A stretch of DNA of 64,000 nt from Desulfobacteraceae bacterium (GCA_016743945.1 JADGFI010000002.1:142923-206922), one strand, 5' to 3'. Shown: positions 1 through 8,357, counted from the stretch's first letter. Program-made: numbers and translations. Notes: a model not told the origin generated them from the letters alone.

Positions 1-721
1 CTTTAACCTCAACGATATTACGGTCCTAAAAAAATTAGAGGCGCAAATTCGCCAGACCCAGCGGCTTGCAGATTTGGGAACTCTGGCTGCCGGCATGGCC
101 CATGAAATAAGGAATCCCCTTTCTGCTATCAAAACCTATGTGGCGCTGCTGCCCAAAAAAATTGAGAAACCCGGTTTTCTGGAAAAATTTCAAAGAACAG
201 TTCCCAGGGAAATCAACCGGCTGAACACCCTCATTGAAGAATTATTAGAGTTGTCACGGCCACCCAAATACAATTTCAAGCAAACAGATATACGCCCATT
301 GCTGGGCCAGAGCATTGAATTATTGGAAGCCAATTTTATGGAGAGAGGCATCGACTGCCGATGGGAGGTTCCCAATGAACTGCCCAGGGTTATGGCAGAT
401 TCAGATCAGCTTAAAAAAGTGTTTATAAATCTCATGCAGAACGGGGCCCAGGCGATGCCGGATGGGGGAAGGATCACCATTGGGGCTTCCTGGAAGGATC
501 GATGGCTAACCCTGGATTTCCGGGACACAGGCCTCGGGTTTTCACCCGATCTGGCCCAAAATATTTTTACCCCCTTTTTTACCACCAAGGCCAAGGGGAC
601 AGGACTGGGGCTTGCCATCACCCACAAGGTTATCTCGGAACATGGAGGACAGATTGAAGCAAAAAGCCAAGAAGGCCGGGGCAGTTGTTTTTCAATTCGC
701 CTGCCGGGAATACAAGATTAA
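1..721 (+). CDS. Sensor histidine kinase, 5'-truncated by window edge
   Basis: This is the C-terminal part of an NtrB-like histidine kinase; the frame is open from base 2, so the start lies outside the window. The HisKA box with the phospho-accepting His is seen in GMAHEIRNPLSAIK. It is followed by the N box (NLMQNGAQAMPDGG), the G1 box (DTGLGFS), the F box (FTPFFTTK) and the G2 box (GTGLGLAI). The kinase would autophosphorylate and pass phosphate to a response regulator. The natural partner is the NtrC-type regulator on the opposite strand, whose 3' end overlaps this one by 4 bp. No sensor domain is visible because it is upstream of the window. Confidence 0.93.
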   Translation, partial: FNLNDITVLKKLEAQIRQTQRLADLGTLAAGMAHEIRNPLSAIKTYVALLPKKIEKPGFLEKFQRTVPREINRLNTLIEELLELSRPPKYNFKQTDIRPLLGQSIELLEANFMERGIDCRWEVPNELPRVMADSDQLKKVFINLMQNGAQAMPDGGRITIGASWKDRWLTLDFRDTGLGFSPDLAQNIFTPFFTTKAKGTGLGLAITHKVISEHGGQIEAKSQEGRGSCFSIRLPGIQD

Positions 722-2112
722 TCATCCCGCAAGTCCCGGGCAAGATCCAGGGCTTTCATTTTCTGGATAAGGGTATTTCGATGAATGCCCAGAAGATTTG
801 CCGCCAGGGTCTGGTTCCACCTACAATTTTGCAGAGCCCGCAGAATGTAGAGACGTTCAAAGGAATGGCGGGCCTGGATCAATCCCCTGTTTTCACTGGC
901 CCCTTTTTGCGCCCCTCGTTCAGATTCCCCATGGAATAAAAGATCAAAGGGGAGATCTTTTTCATCAACAAACCGGTTTTCTGCCCCCAACACCACCATC
1001 CGTTCGATAAGGTTTTCCAGTTCCCGTATATTACCGGGCCATGAATAGGCTTCCAACACGGCAATGGCATCCGGGGTAAACCCTTTTATGCGCTTATTCA
1101 TCTGGCGGTTGAACCGATCCAGAAAAAAATCGGCCAGGATAGGAACATCCCCTTTGCGGCTCCGAAGGGGCGGCAGCAATATTGGCACCACATTTAGCCT
1201 GAAATAAAGATCCTCTCTGAAGGTCCCCTCCTTGACCATCTCATCCAGACTGGTGTTGGTGGCCACAACAATTCTGACATCCACCCGAATGGTTTGATGG
1301 CTGCCTACCCGGGTAAATTCTCGTTCCTGGATAAATCTTAACAGCTTTGCCTGGAACTCAGATTTCAGGCTGGAGATTTCATCCAGGAAAAGGGTGCCCT
1401 GGTGGGCAAATTCAAATTTGCCCATACTCTGTTTGTGGGCACCGGTAAAGGCACCTTTTTCATGGCCAAACAACTCGGCTTCCATGAGTTCTGCCGGTAT
1501 GGCCGCACAATTAATGGCAACAAAAGGCTTTTCGTGGCGAAGACTTGCGCTATGAACTGCCCTTGCAATCAACTCCTTCCCCGTTCCGCTCTCACCTGTG
1601 ATCAGTACATTACTGGATGTTTTTGCCACTTTTTCAACCAAATCAAAAACCATGACCATGTTTTTTGATCGGCTGATAATTTGGGTTTTACCAGCCCCGG
1701 AAACAGCCTCGGATCTATGAAAACGGACCTCTTTTACAAGGTTTTGCTTTAACAAAACCTTGTCCACCCGGTTTAATATGATTTCATGATCAAATGGTTT
1801 CGTAATATAGTCATAGGCACCCAGCCGAATCGAGTCAGTGGCTTCCTGGGCACGATCCACAGCAGAAATCATAATGACATCCAAATTTTTGTCATGGGCT
1901 TTGATCTGCTTTAAGGTTTCAATCCCATCCATTTCAGGCATGACAATGTCCAGAAAAACAAGGTCAAATATCTGGTTTTTGATCTGGGCAAGGGCTTTGA
2001 ACCCGCTGTCAACACTTATGACATCATAATCATCTTCCAGAATTTCCATCAAGGCATCTCTGATGGCTTCATCGTCATCGACCACCAGAATCCTTTGCTG
2101 TATTGACACCAT
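718..2112 (-). CDS. NtrC-family sigma-54-dependent response regulator
   Basis: The order is an N-terminal receiver domain (VVDDDE acidic pocket, phospho-Asp in FLDIVMP), then a sigma-54 AAA+ domain with Walker A (GESGTGKE) and the GAFTGA loop that contacts sigma-54, then a C-terminal Fis-type helix-turn-helix (LAANLLGIHRNTL). It should activate sigma-54 promoters once phosphorylated, probably by the convergent kinase at the left edge. The frame opens 23 codons earlier, at an ATG at 2181. I prefer the ATG at 2112 because no ribosome-binding site precedes 2181 and the receiver fold begins right after residue 24 of the longer form. A strong AAGGAGG (2160-2166) lies between the two starts. Confidence 0.93.
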   Translation of the reverse strand: MVSIQQRILVVDDDEAIRDALMEILEDDYDVISVDSGFKALAQIKNQIFDLVFLDIVMPEMDGIETLKQIKAHDKNLDVIMISAVDRAQEATDSIRLGAYDYITKPFDHEIILNRVDKVLLKQNLVKEVRFHRSEAVSGAGKTQIISRSKNMVMVFDLVEKVAKTSSNVLITGESGTGKELIARAVHSASLRHEKPFVAINCAAIPAELMEAELFGHEKGAFTGAHKQSMGKFEFAHQGTLFLDEISSLKSEFQAKLLRFIQEREFTRVGSHQTIRVDVRIVVATNTSLDEMVKEGTFREDLYFRLNVVPILLPPLRSRKGDVPILADFFLDRFNRQMNKRIKGFTPDAIAVLEAYSWPGNIRELENLIERMVVLGAENRFVDEKDLPFDLLFHGESERGAQKGASENRGLIQARHSFERLYILRALQNCRWNQTLAANLLGIHRNTLIQKMKALDLARDLRDD

Positions 2113-2113
2113 C

Positions 2114-2155
2114 TTATTTTCTACCCACTCTATAATATCGTTTCTGTCTGTCCAT
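2114..2155 (-). other. Possible 13-codon leader ORF before the NtrC-type regulator
   Basis: On the minus strand an AAGGAGGG (2159-2166) stands just before an ATG at 2155 that opens a 13-codon frame, MDRQKRYYRVGRK. It ends in TAA (2114-2116), one base before the regulator's likely ATG at 2112. This arrangement would couple translation of the regulator to the leader. It is also explained if the ATG at 2181 is the real start and the purine-rich stretch is chance. Evidence is positional only. Confidence 0.25.
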
Positions 2156-2290
2156 CCACCCTCCTTAAGGGCTGCTTTCATACCATTATAAATACTATAA
2201 ATTCTATTTTTTTACCATGTTTTCAAATTGTTTTTTATGTCCCAGGTTGCATAGGTAAAAATAAAATTTTTCTTGACCTGGTTTTGAAAT

Positions 2291-2325
2291 CTTGTTAACT
2301 CTCTATCCTCATTATGGTTAACAAG
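2291..2325. promoter_or_regulatory. BirA-type biotin operator overlapping birA start
   Basis: A perfect inverted repeat of 9-bp arms, CTTGTTAAC (2291-2299) and GTTAACAAG (2317-2325), is separated by 17 bp. It matches the known architecture of biotin operators bound by biotinyl-AMP-loaded BirA (TTGTAAACC / GGTTTACAA type arms with a roughly 15-bp spacer). The birA ATG (2314-2316) lies in the spacer next to the right arm. A -35-like TTGACC is at 2273-2278. Transcription would then start only a few bases before the ATG, and no Shine-Dalgarno is visible. Confidence 0.75.
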
Positions 2326-3261
2326 AAAAAAGACAATAAAGAACTGATACTGGAGCTCATTTACAGAGCAGGCGGCGGCACAATATCCGGCGTAAAAATC
2401 AGTGAGGCAACGGGGATTTCCAGGGTGGCGGTATGGAAGCATATCGCATCATTGAAAAAAAGTGGTTTCGCCATTGATTCCAGGCCCAATGGATATGTAC
2501 TTTCCAACCCTAAGGACCTGCTGCTTCCCTTCTGTTTTGAGCCGTCTATCAAGGAACAGATTTACCATTTCCAGGAAGTTGAAACCACCATGGACACAGC
2601 CAAGACACTTGCCAGAGAAGGTGCTCCCCATTTAAGCTGCGTGATTGCCGAGCACCAGACAAAGGGAAGGGGCCGCCTCAACCGGGAATGGGTATCCACC
2701 CAGGGCGGACTCTTTTTTACCCTTATTTTAAAGCCCCTTGAGCCACCGCCCCTGGTGTATATTTACAATTTTGCAGCATCCTTGAGCCTGTCCCGGGTGT
2801 TAAATCAATTATTTGATGTGGATATCAGTGTAAAATGGCCCAATGACCTCTTGCTTAAGGAAAAAAAACTGGCAGGCATGCTGTCTGAAATGGAAACCCG
2901 TGGGGATATGGTTCAGTTTTTGGTGATCGGAATCGGCATCAATGTCAATAATGATCCTTCCAATAAAGAATTTAAAGCCGTGTCCCTGAAAAATGTTTTA
3001 AAAAAACCGGTGTCCCGGAAACAAATTCTGACGGCTTTTTTATTGGAATTCAAAAACAGAATTCAAGACATTAATGCCGCAAAAATAATCGCTCAATGGA
3101 AAGAGCAAACCAGCACCATCGGCAGCTGCGTCCGGGTTGAGACCTTTGACAGCTTTTATGAAGGGAATGCCGTTGATGTGGATGAAACCGGTGCCCTGAT
3201 CGTTGAAGATGACCAGAAAAAGCGCAAAAAAATAATTTATGGAGATTGTTTCCACGCTTAA
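2314..3261 (+). CDS. birA: Bifunctional biotin--[acetyl-CoA-carboxylase] ligase / biotin operon repressor
   Basis: BirA activates biotin with ATP and attaches it to the biotin carboxyl carrier protein; long forms also repress biotin genes. This 315-aa protein is the long form. It has an N-terminal winged HTH (about residues 5-62, including SGVKISEATGISRVAVWKHI), then the catalytic domain with the biotinyl-adenylate loop KGRGRLNREW (about 112-121) and the VKWPNDLL and KLAGML motifs, and a small C-terminal SH3-like domain. It heads the cluster birA-bioY-ecfA-ecfT. The operator over its own start suggests autoregulation and control of biotin uptake. Confidence 0.95.
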   Translation: MVNKKKDNKELILELIYRAGGGTISGVKISEATGISRVAVWKHIASLKKSGFAIDSRPNGYVLSNPKDLLLPFCFEPSIKEQIYHFQEVETTMDTAKTLAREGAPHLSCVIAEHQTKGRGRLNREWVSTQGGLFFTLILKPLEPPPLVYIYNFAASLSLSRVLNQLFDVDISVKWPNDLLLKEKKLAGMLSEMETRGDMVQFLVIGIGINVNNDPSNKEFKAVSLKNVLKKPVSRKQILTAFLLEFKNRIQDINAAKIIAQWKEQTSTIGSCVRVETFDSFYEGNAVDVDETGALIVEDDQKKRKKIIYGDCFHA

Positions 3262-3272
3262 AAGGAAAAATT

Positions 3273-3800
3273 ATGCCCCCTTCCAACCAGCTTAGAATGA
3301 CCGTATATACTTCCCTTTTTGTCGCCCTGATCGCCATGGGTGCATTTATCGCCATCCCCTTGGGACCTGTACCCATTGTATTGCAAAACATGTTTGTCCT
3401 GCTGGCCGGGATCATCCTGGGGCCCGTGTGGGGACTTGCCTGTGTGGGCATCTATCTTCTGATCGGACTTGCAGGACTCCCTGTTTTTGCCGGGGGCACC
3501 TCGGGTATCGGAAAATTATTCGGTCCCACCGGCGGATATCTCATTGCGTATCTGCCGGCAGTTTTTGTAACCGGCGCCATTTCAAAGGGACTAAAAAAAA
3601 ACATTACAGCAGATGTGCTTGCCATGATCATAGGCTCTTTAATTGTCTATGCCATCGGTGTTCCCTGGTTAAAAATCGCCTTTTCCCTGTCCTGGCAAAA
3701 AGCCATTGCCGCCGGTATGGTTCCTTTTTTAATCGGGGATGGGCTGAAAATTGCGGCGGCAGCCTTTATGGCAAAAAAAATCAGGCCCCTCATCAAATAG
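3273..3800 (+). CDS. bioY: Biotin-specific ECF transporter substrate-binding component BioY
   Basis: BioY is the membrane S-component that captures biotin for an ECF-type importer. The 175-aa product is almost entirely hydrophobic, with about six transmembrane segments and the family signature around GLPVFAGGTSGIGKLFGPTGGYL (given here as one landmark, residues about 64-86). I chose the ATG at 3273 because AAGGAAA lies 7-8 bases upstream; an in-frame start at 3246 would overlap birA and has no good ribosome-binding site. The ATPase and T-component genes follow directly, so this is a complete BioMNY-type system. Confidence 0.95.
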   Translation: MPPSNQLRMTVYTSLFVALIAMGAFIAIPLGPVPIVLQNMFVLLAGIILGPVWGLACVGIYLLIGLAGLPVFAGGTSGIGKLFGPTGGYLIAYLPAVFVTGAISKGLKKNITADVLAMIIGSLIVYAIGVPWLKIAFSLSWQKAIAAGMVPFLIGDGLKIAAAAFMAKKIRPLIK

Positions 3801-3843
3801 AAAATATCAAAATGACAAACACCATAGAGAACAGGTATTTCAC

Positions 3844-4596
3844 ATGGCAATCCCCCTTCTTGAGATAAAGCACCTCACCCATAGCTACACCGACGGGAAC
3901 GGCGGCATCTTCGATATTTCCTTTTCTGTTTCCAGGGGAGATTTTATCATCCTGGCCGGTCGAAACGGTTCAGGAAAGACAACTCTGATAAGACATTTAA
4001 ACGGCCTGCTGCGGCCTCTGGAAGGAGAAATCCGGCTCCATGGGAACAATATTTCAAAAGATCTGACCTTAACCCGGAAAACCGTGGGCATGGTATTTCA
4101 GGATGCCGACACCCAAATTGTGGGGGACACCGTATTTGACGAGGTTGCCTTTGGCCCTGAAAATTTAAACCTTGACCGTAAACTGATTAATAAAAAAGTT
4201 TTTCAAATACTTGAACGACTTGATCTGACCCGATTAAAGGACCGGAATCCAGCCACCCTTTCCGGCGGTGAAAAAAGAAAATTGGCCATAGCCGGCATCC
4301 TGGCAATGGATTCTGAAATCATTATCTTTGACGAACCCTTTGCCAACCTGGACTACCCGGCCACCCAATCTCTTTTGGCCATTATTTTTGATCTGAACAA
4401 AAAGGGCCAGACCATCATCATGGCAACCCACAATGTGGAAACCCTTTTGAACTCAGCCTCCCGCCTACTTATTATGTCACAGGGACGGCTTGTGGAAGAC
4501 GGATCAATTGAAGACCTTTTAGGAAAACTTGAATCCCATGGGGTAAAAGAACCCTGTACCTGTAAAATCAAGGCGATCCCCCCATGGCGACCTTAA
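3844..4596 (+). CDS. bioM: ECF/biotin transporter ATP-binding protein (BioM/EcfA)
   Basis: This is the energising ATPase of the biotin importer. In the 250-aa product Walker A is GRNGSGKTT (K45), the Q-loop lies in MVFQDADTQIVG, the ABC signature is LSGGEKRK (about 139-146) and Walker B is IIIFDEP. The QDADTQ stretch is typical of the EcfA/CbiO class. The ATG at 3844 is used because homology starts at IPLLEIKHL; an upstream in-frame ATG at 3751 would overlap bioY by 50 bases. The 3' end overlaps the T-component gene by 13 bp, implying translational coupling. Confidence 0.93.
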   Translation: MAIPLLEIKHLTHSYTDGNGGIFDISFSVSRGDFIILAGRNGSGKTTLIRHLNGLLRPLEGEIRLHGNNISKDLTLTRKTVGMVFQDADTQIVGDTVFDEVAFGPENLNLDRKLINKKVFQILERLDLTRLKDRNPATLSGGEKRKLAIAGILAMDSEIIIFDEPFANLDYPATQSLLAIIFDLNKKGQTIIMATHNVETLLNSASRLLIMSQGRLVEDGSIEDLLGKLESHGVKEPCTCKIKAIPPWRP

Positions 4597-5339
4597 ATCC
4601 CTTTGTGTTCAGACCGGGCAATTCAAGTCTGCATTGCCTGGATACCCGGTGCAAATTTTTCCTCGTCTGCATGATGAGTCTTTCCATATTGAATGCCGGC
4701 TTTTCTGCCTGTTTCATCTGCCTTCTGGTATTGTTTTTTTTTCTAAGACAAATCAGACTTCCCATGGGGCAGGTTTTGAAACAACTAAGATATTTTATCG
4801 TATTTCTGATCTTTATCCTCCTTGCCCGGGCCCTTACCATACCCGGAGATCCTCTGTTTTCGGCATATGAGCTAACCATAAGCGCCCAAGGCCTTCACCA
4901 GGGAGGCCTTGTTGCCCTTCGATTCTTCCTTGTCATGGTCACGGGTCTTATTTTTTCTGCCACCACCCGATCTGCCAGCCTGAAGAATGCGGCCCAATGG
5001 TATTTAAAACCAATCCCCTTTGTGCCGGAAAAACGGGTGGCCGTTATGATCAGCCTTTCCTTAAGCTTTTTACCCCTTATTCTACAACAGGCCCAGGAGA
5101 CCCGTAATGCCATCAATTCCCGATGCGGAAACCTGGAAAAAAACCCGGTAAAACGATTTGTCCGACTGACGCTTCCCCTTTTAAAAAAAACCTTTCTATC
5201 CGCCGATCATCTCATCCTTGCCATGGAAGCCAGGTGCTATAGTGAAGAGAGGACCGATCCTGAATTTGAACCCAGCGGCCGGGAGACACTTTTCATCATT
5301 ACCGGCCTTGGATTCTTTCTTTGCATGCTGTTCTTCTGA
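4584..5339 (+). CDS. bioN: ECF/biotin transporter transmembrane T-component (BioN/EcfT, CbiQ family)
   Basis: This 251-aa CbiQ-family membrane protein couples the ATPase to BioY. It has several hydrophobic segments and a cytoplasmic region before the last helix holding the coupling-helix signatures, including MISLSLSFLPLILQQAQE and the later MEARCY motif (A-R-C-Y in place of the common A-R-G-Y/F). The start overlaps the end of the ATPase gene. It is the last gene of the biotin cluster and converges with the DsrC-like gene 35 bp away. Confidence 0.9.
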   Translation: MATLNPFVFRPGNSSLHCLDTRCKFFLVCMMSLSILNAGFSACFICLLVLFFFLRQIRLPMGQVLKQLRYFIVFLIFILLARALTIPGDPLFSAYELTISAQGLHQGGLVALRFFLVMVTGLIFSATTRSASLKNAAQWYLKPIPFVPEKRVAVMISLSLSFLPLILQQAQETRNAINSRCGNLEKNPVKRFVRLTLPLLKKTFLSADHLILAMEARCYSEERTDPEFEPSGRETLFIITGLGFFLCMLFF

Positions 5340-5374
5340 CCGATTAGGCCTGCAACTTATCTTATCGCCAAGGG

Positions 5375-5716
5375 TCACTGGTATTTAATTTTTGCAAATA
5401 CTTCGGGTGTGGGCTTGGGAAGTCCTGCAATTTTCCATGCCACCAACGGATCCGGAAATTGCTCGTATTGGTACGCCTTGGTCTGGCCCACATTTTTACA
5501 CACGGCCCGGACGATGGGAAACGCTTCAAATTTCTGATAATAGTCGCGTATGAATTTCAAGATATCCATTCTTTCCCTGCCCAGGGGACATTCCTGGGAA
5601 ATGCCTTCCTTTTCTGCCAAAAAACATGCAGTATTTTTTGTCCAGGACGCTGCATCGGCCAGATATCCTTCCGGATCCAATGCAAGAAATCTGTTTTCTT
5701 GGTTTAACCTTGCCAT
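5375..5716 (-). CDS. DsrC/TusE superfamily protein lacking both C-terminal cysteines
   Basis: The 113-aa product has the DsrC fold signatures: a D-x-x-G-Y/F-L start, a W-T-x-x-x-A segment, FIRDYYQKFEAFPIVR in the middle, and the C-terminal arm KIAGLPKPT. In true DsrC, which carries sulfite-derived sulfur as a trisulfide, one redox Cys precedes KIAGLPKP and another is penultimate. Here the first position is Trp94 and the tail after PKPT reads PEVFAKIKYQ, with no cysteine. It therefore cannot act as a DsrC sulfur carrier and fits the regulatory-type (RspA-like) DsrC homologues. A strong GGAGGTGA precedes the ATG. It stands alone between convergent bioN and a 433-bp intergenic region. Confidence 0.85.
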   Translation of the reverse strand: MARLNQENRFLALDPEGYLADAASWTKNTACFLAEKEGISQECPLGRERMDILKFIRDYYQKFEAFPIVRAVCKNVGQTKAYQYEQFPDPLVAWKIAGLPKPTPEVFAKIKYQ

Positions 5717-6149
5717 GACTCACCTCCGAAAAAAATGATTTTCTTCAATCAATTAGATTTATTTTATATGAAATCGCGGCCAAGACATTGCAATTATAAA
5801 AGTTTCATTTTTCGTTGTGGCGAGAGCAAATACCACTCTCCAGCCATGCCGGTTATTCAATACCTTTGTTGCAGACTTGGGCCGCTTTTGAAATACCTGC
5901 AACTCTATAATAACCACAAAACATAGCCTGTAACTATTGGCTTTGTTAGTCATGTGTGACATTCACGAAATTCATTGAATTTCTTTTTTTTCTTGGATAA
6001 AATAGAGTAAAAATAGAATGAGGAAACAATGAGATATATCAGGATCCGATATCTCGATCAAAATCGAGATAATTCATTCTAACCTTGACATAACCGAATG
6101 ATTTCTATAGATATATGAATTTTTTAATACCATTTAAAATAGGTGTTTT
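5717..6149. other. 433-bp intergenic region before HD-GYP gene
   Basis: It holds repeat copy A (5778-5858) and an AT-rich stretch. A perfect 9-bp inverted repeat, TATCTCGAT-CAAA-ATCGAGATA, is at 6050-6071, about 80 bp upstream of the HD-GYP start. That palindrome could be a regulator binding site or an RNA hairpin. A minus-strand open frame at 5759-5962 crosses the repeat, but the other repeat copy is in a different frame upstream, so I do not call it a gene. Confidence 0.6.
5778..5858 (+). repeat. Interspersed ~81-bp repeat, copy A
   Basis: This segment, from GGCCAAGACATTGC to GCCGGTTATTC, is repeated in reverse complement at 14728-14809. The first 55 or so bases differ at one position only. 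A central 18-19 bp part has diverged, and the last 15 bases (CCATGCCGGTTATTC) are identical again. The copy lies in a gene-free stretch about 290 bp before the HD-GYP gene. I see no terminal inverted repeats or target duplication that would prove mobility. Confidence 0.85.
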
Positions 6150-7550
6150 TTGGCACTTCGTTTAAAAGAATCTACATTTTTCAAAACAATAAAGTTCAAA
6201 CTAAGCGCGTTGTTTTGTTCCTTCACCATCACATTGTCCATCCTGGCAGGGGTCACCTTTTATGATTACAAAAAAGATTTTTTATTCAACCAGCTCAAAG
6301 AGAATGCAGGCACGCTATCTAAAAATCTTGCCATAAATGCCGGTGCCGCATTGCTGGACAGTGATGAAATGCAGCTGAGTGTTTTGGTCTTTACCGAACT
6401 TAAAAATCCCAGCGTTTTGTCTGCCGCTATTTTGGATCATGAAGGAAAAGCACTGATCCATTCGGATATCAAAAAAATAGGAGACGCTGTTCTTCCCGAA
6501 AACAGTTTTCAGGAAAAACTCGATATACCAAAGGAAAATCAGTTAAAAGAAATCAAACCGATTTTCGTCAACGGCAAAAAGATCGGCACTGCATTGCTGA
6601 CCATGGACATATCACCCGTGCTTAAAAAAGTCGATACGCTCAAGATGGGACTTTTCACAGCAACCCTTGCATTCATTTGTTTTGGCTGTTATCTCATCAT
6701 CCATGTCATCGGCAATCTGCTCGAACCTTTGGGGGTACTGAGTCAGGCTGCCGTTAAAATAGGGCATGGTGATCTGAGTGTGCGGATTCATGAAAACGGA
6801 GGCGAAGAAATCCGAAAACTTAGCAACGTATTTAACAAGATGACCGAAGGCCTGGATCATGCGAACAGAAACGCTGAAGAAGGTTATCTTCAGTCTGTCA
6901 TGGCACTCAGTGCTGCTGTGGAAGCCAGCGATCCGTATACAAGGGGACATTGTGACCGGGTCGCCTATTATTCAGAGCAAATCGCCCTGCACATGGAAAT
7001 GGACAAGGCCTTTGTAAAAAAATTGGTGTTGGCAGGACAGCTGCATGATTTGGGAAAAATCGGTGTTGATAAAGAAATCCTTTGTAAGCCCGGCCATCTG
7101 GATTCAGATGAGTTCGATCACATTGCCCGGCACCCTATGATTGCCTGGCAGATTTTAGAATCCGTTCAGTTTTTAACCAAGGAAAGAGACATAATCATTG
7201 TTCACCATGAAAGATTTGACGGTAAGGGATATCCCAAAGGCCTTTGCGGAGATCAAATCTGTCCGGCAGGAAAAATACTGGCGGTTGCAGACTGTTATGA
7301 TGCCATGACGTCCAACCGTCCCTACAGGCGGCATATGGATGAGAAAAAAGCCTTGGAAATCATAAAAGGAGAACGAGGCAAGCAGTTTGATCCTGATATT
7401 GTGAATGCTTTCCTGGAAGCCCATGCCTTCTTTGAGGACCGAGAGTCACTGGACAAACGTCTTGAAATATCCAGCCGGGGAAGGGTATGGTGTTATGATG
7501 AGACCTTTTCAGAGGCAGACCAAAACACAAATTTGGCTGTCTTAAATTAG
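6150..7550 (+). CDS. Membrane HD-GYP domain signalling protein (putative c-di-GMP phosphodiesterase)
   Basis: The 466-aa product has an N-terminal transmembrane helix (about 17-38), a periplasmic or extracytoplasmic sensor of about 140 residues, a second helix (about 168-190), a HAMP linker (about 190-245) and a C-terminal HD-GYP domain. Metal and catalytic motifs are intact: H299-D300 in LHDLGKIG, and HHERFDGKGYP at 352-362. It probably hydrolyses c-di-GMP in response to an external signal. The start is TTG at 6150 with AGGTG just upstream; no ATG is available earlier in frame. A TPR lipoprotein gene follows after 9 bp and is probably co-transcribed. Confidence 0.9.
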   Translation: MALRLKESTFFKTIKFKLSALFCSFTITLSILAGVTFYDYKKDFLFNQLKENAGTLSKNLAINAGAALLDSDEMQLSVLVFTELKNPSVLSAAILDHEGKALIHSDIKKIGDAVLPENSFQEKLDIPKENQLKEIKPIFVNGKKIGTALLTMDISPVLKKVDTLKMGLFTATLAFICFGCYLIIHVIGNLLEPLGVLSQAAVKIGHGDLSVRIHENGGEEIRKLSNVFNKMTEGLDHANRNAEEGYLQSVMALSAAVEASDPYTRGHCDRVAYYSEQIALHMEMDKAFVKKLVLAGQLHDLGKIGVDKEILCKPGHLDSDEFDHIARHPMIAWQILESVQFLTKERDIIIVHHERFDGKGYPKGLCGDQICPAGKILAVADCYDAMTSNRPYRRHMDEKKALEIIKGERGKQFDPDIVNAFLEAHAFFEDRESLDKRLEISSRGRVWCYDETFSEADQNTNLAVLN

Positions 7551-7559
7551 GAGCTACAA

Positions 7560-8357
7560 ATGAAGCGTTTTTTTATGTTGTCAATCCTCTCCATGGGATT
7601 GTTTTTAAGTGCCTGTGCATGGAATTCCTCTTTAAATACCAAACCGGTTGATACCAAAACAATACCCCCTGTCATAATTGATGATGCTAAAATTATGGAC
7701 CCCCAAACGCTTTACGCCCAGAGACAATATAACAAAGCGTTGATGGCAATGCTCGAGGCAGACCCCAAACTTTTGGAAAGTCTGTCGGCCAGAAAATTAC
7801 TCTGGCATATCAATGACCGGCTTGTCACGGTCCAATGGTATCTGCAAAAAAGCATCGCAGAATTGTTAAACGGCAATAAAGACAAGGCCCGAGATCATAT
7901 TAACGCGGTACTTAAATTATATCCCGACCACAAGCCATCTCTGTTACTAAAACAAAATCTGGATGCCATCGACTTAACTGAAACGCAAAAAACGTCTAAA
8001 ATTCTCCCCCCTCTTCAAGAAAAAGAAAAAAGCGGCAACGACCCGACAAAAGAAGCGTTAAAATGGGCAGATTATTGTTTAATAGCTGGTAACGCCTATT
8101 TTGAGGAAGGTCAGCTGACCCTTGCAAAGACATCCTGGCTCCAGGGCCTTGAAATTGTTCCTTCCCATAAAACCATAAAGGAAAAACTGGTGAAACTTCT
8201 CACAAATGAAGGGCTGCAGCTTTTCGGGCAGGGAGATATAAAAGCATCCATTGAAAAATGGGAAGAGGCATTAAAAATCACTCCGGATGATCCTGAAACA
8301 AAAGGGTATCTTGACAAAGCCCGCAAGGCAGAAGAGAAAGTCCGTTCCATCGATTAA
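7560..8357 (+). CDS. TPR-repeat lipoprotein
   Basis: The 265-aa product begins with a lipoprotein signal peptide whose lipobox is LSAC, giving Cys19 as the lipidated residue. The mature part is helical and carries two tetratricopeptide-like zones, about residues 95-120 (NKDKARDHINAVLKLYPDHK) and about 160-260, where three units end in VPSH, SIEKWEEALKITPDDPE and similar. It would be an envelope-anchored scaffold. Being 9 bp downstream of the HD-GYP gene, it may take part in the same c-di-GMP-dependent surface process. The function is not known. Confidence 0.82.
   Translation: MKRFFMLSILSMGLFLSACAWNSSLNTKPVDTKTIPPVIIDDAKIMDPQTLYAQRQYNKALMAMLEADPKLLESLSARKLLWHINDRLVTVQWYLQKSIAELLNGNKDKARDHINAVLKLYPDHKPSLLLKQNLDAIDLTETQKTSKILPPLQEKEKSGNDPTKEALKWADYCLIAGNAYFEEGQLTLAKTSWLQGLEIVPSHKTIKEKLVKLLTNEGLQLFGQGDIKASIEKWEEALKITPDDPETKGYLDKARKAEEKVRSID

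Noticed and set aside
5759..5962. A 67-codon minus-strand frame crossing repeat copy A.
   Set aside because: The second copy of the repeat is frameshifted relative to it beyond the conserved block, and there is no ribosome-binding site; more likely non-coding.
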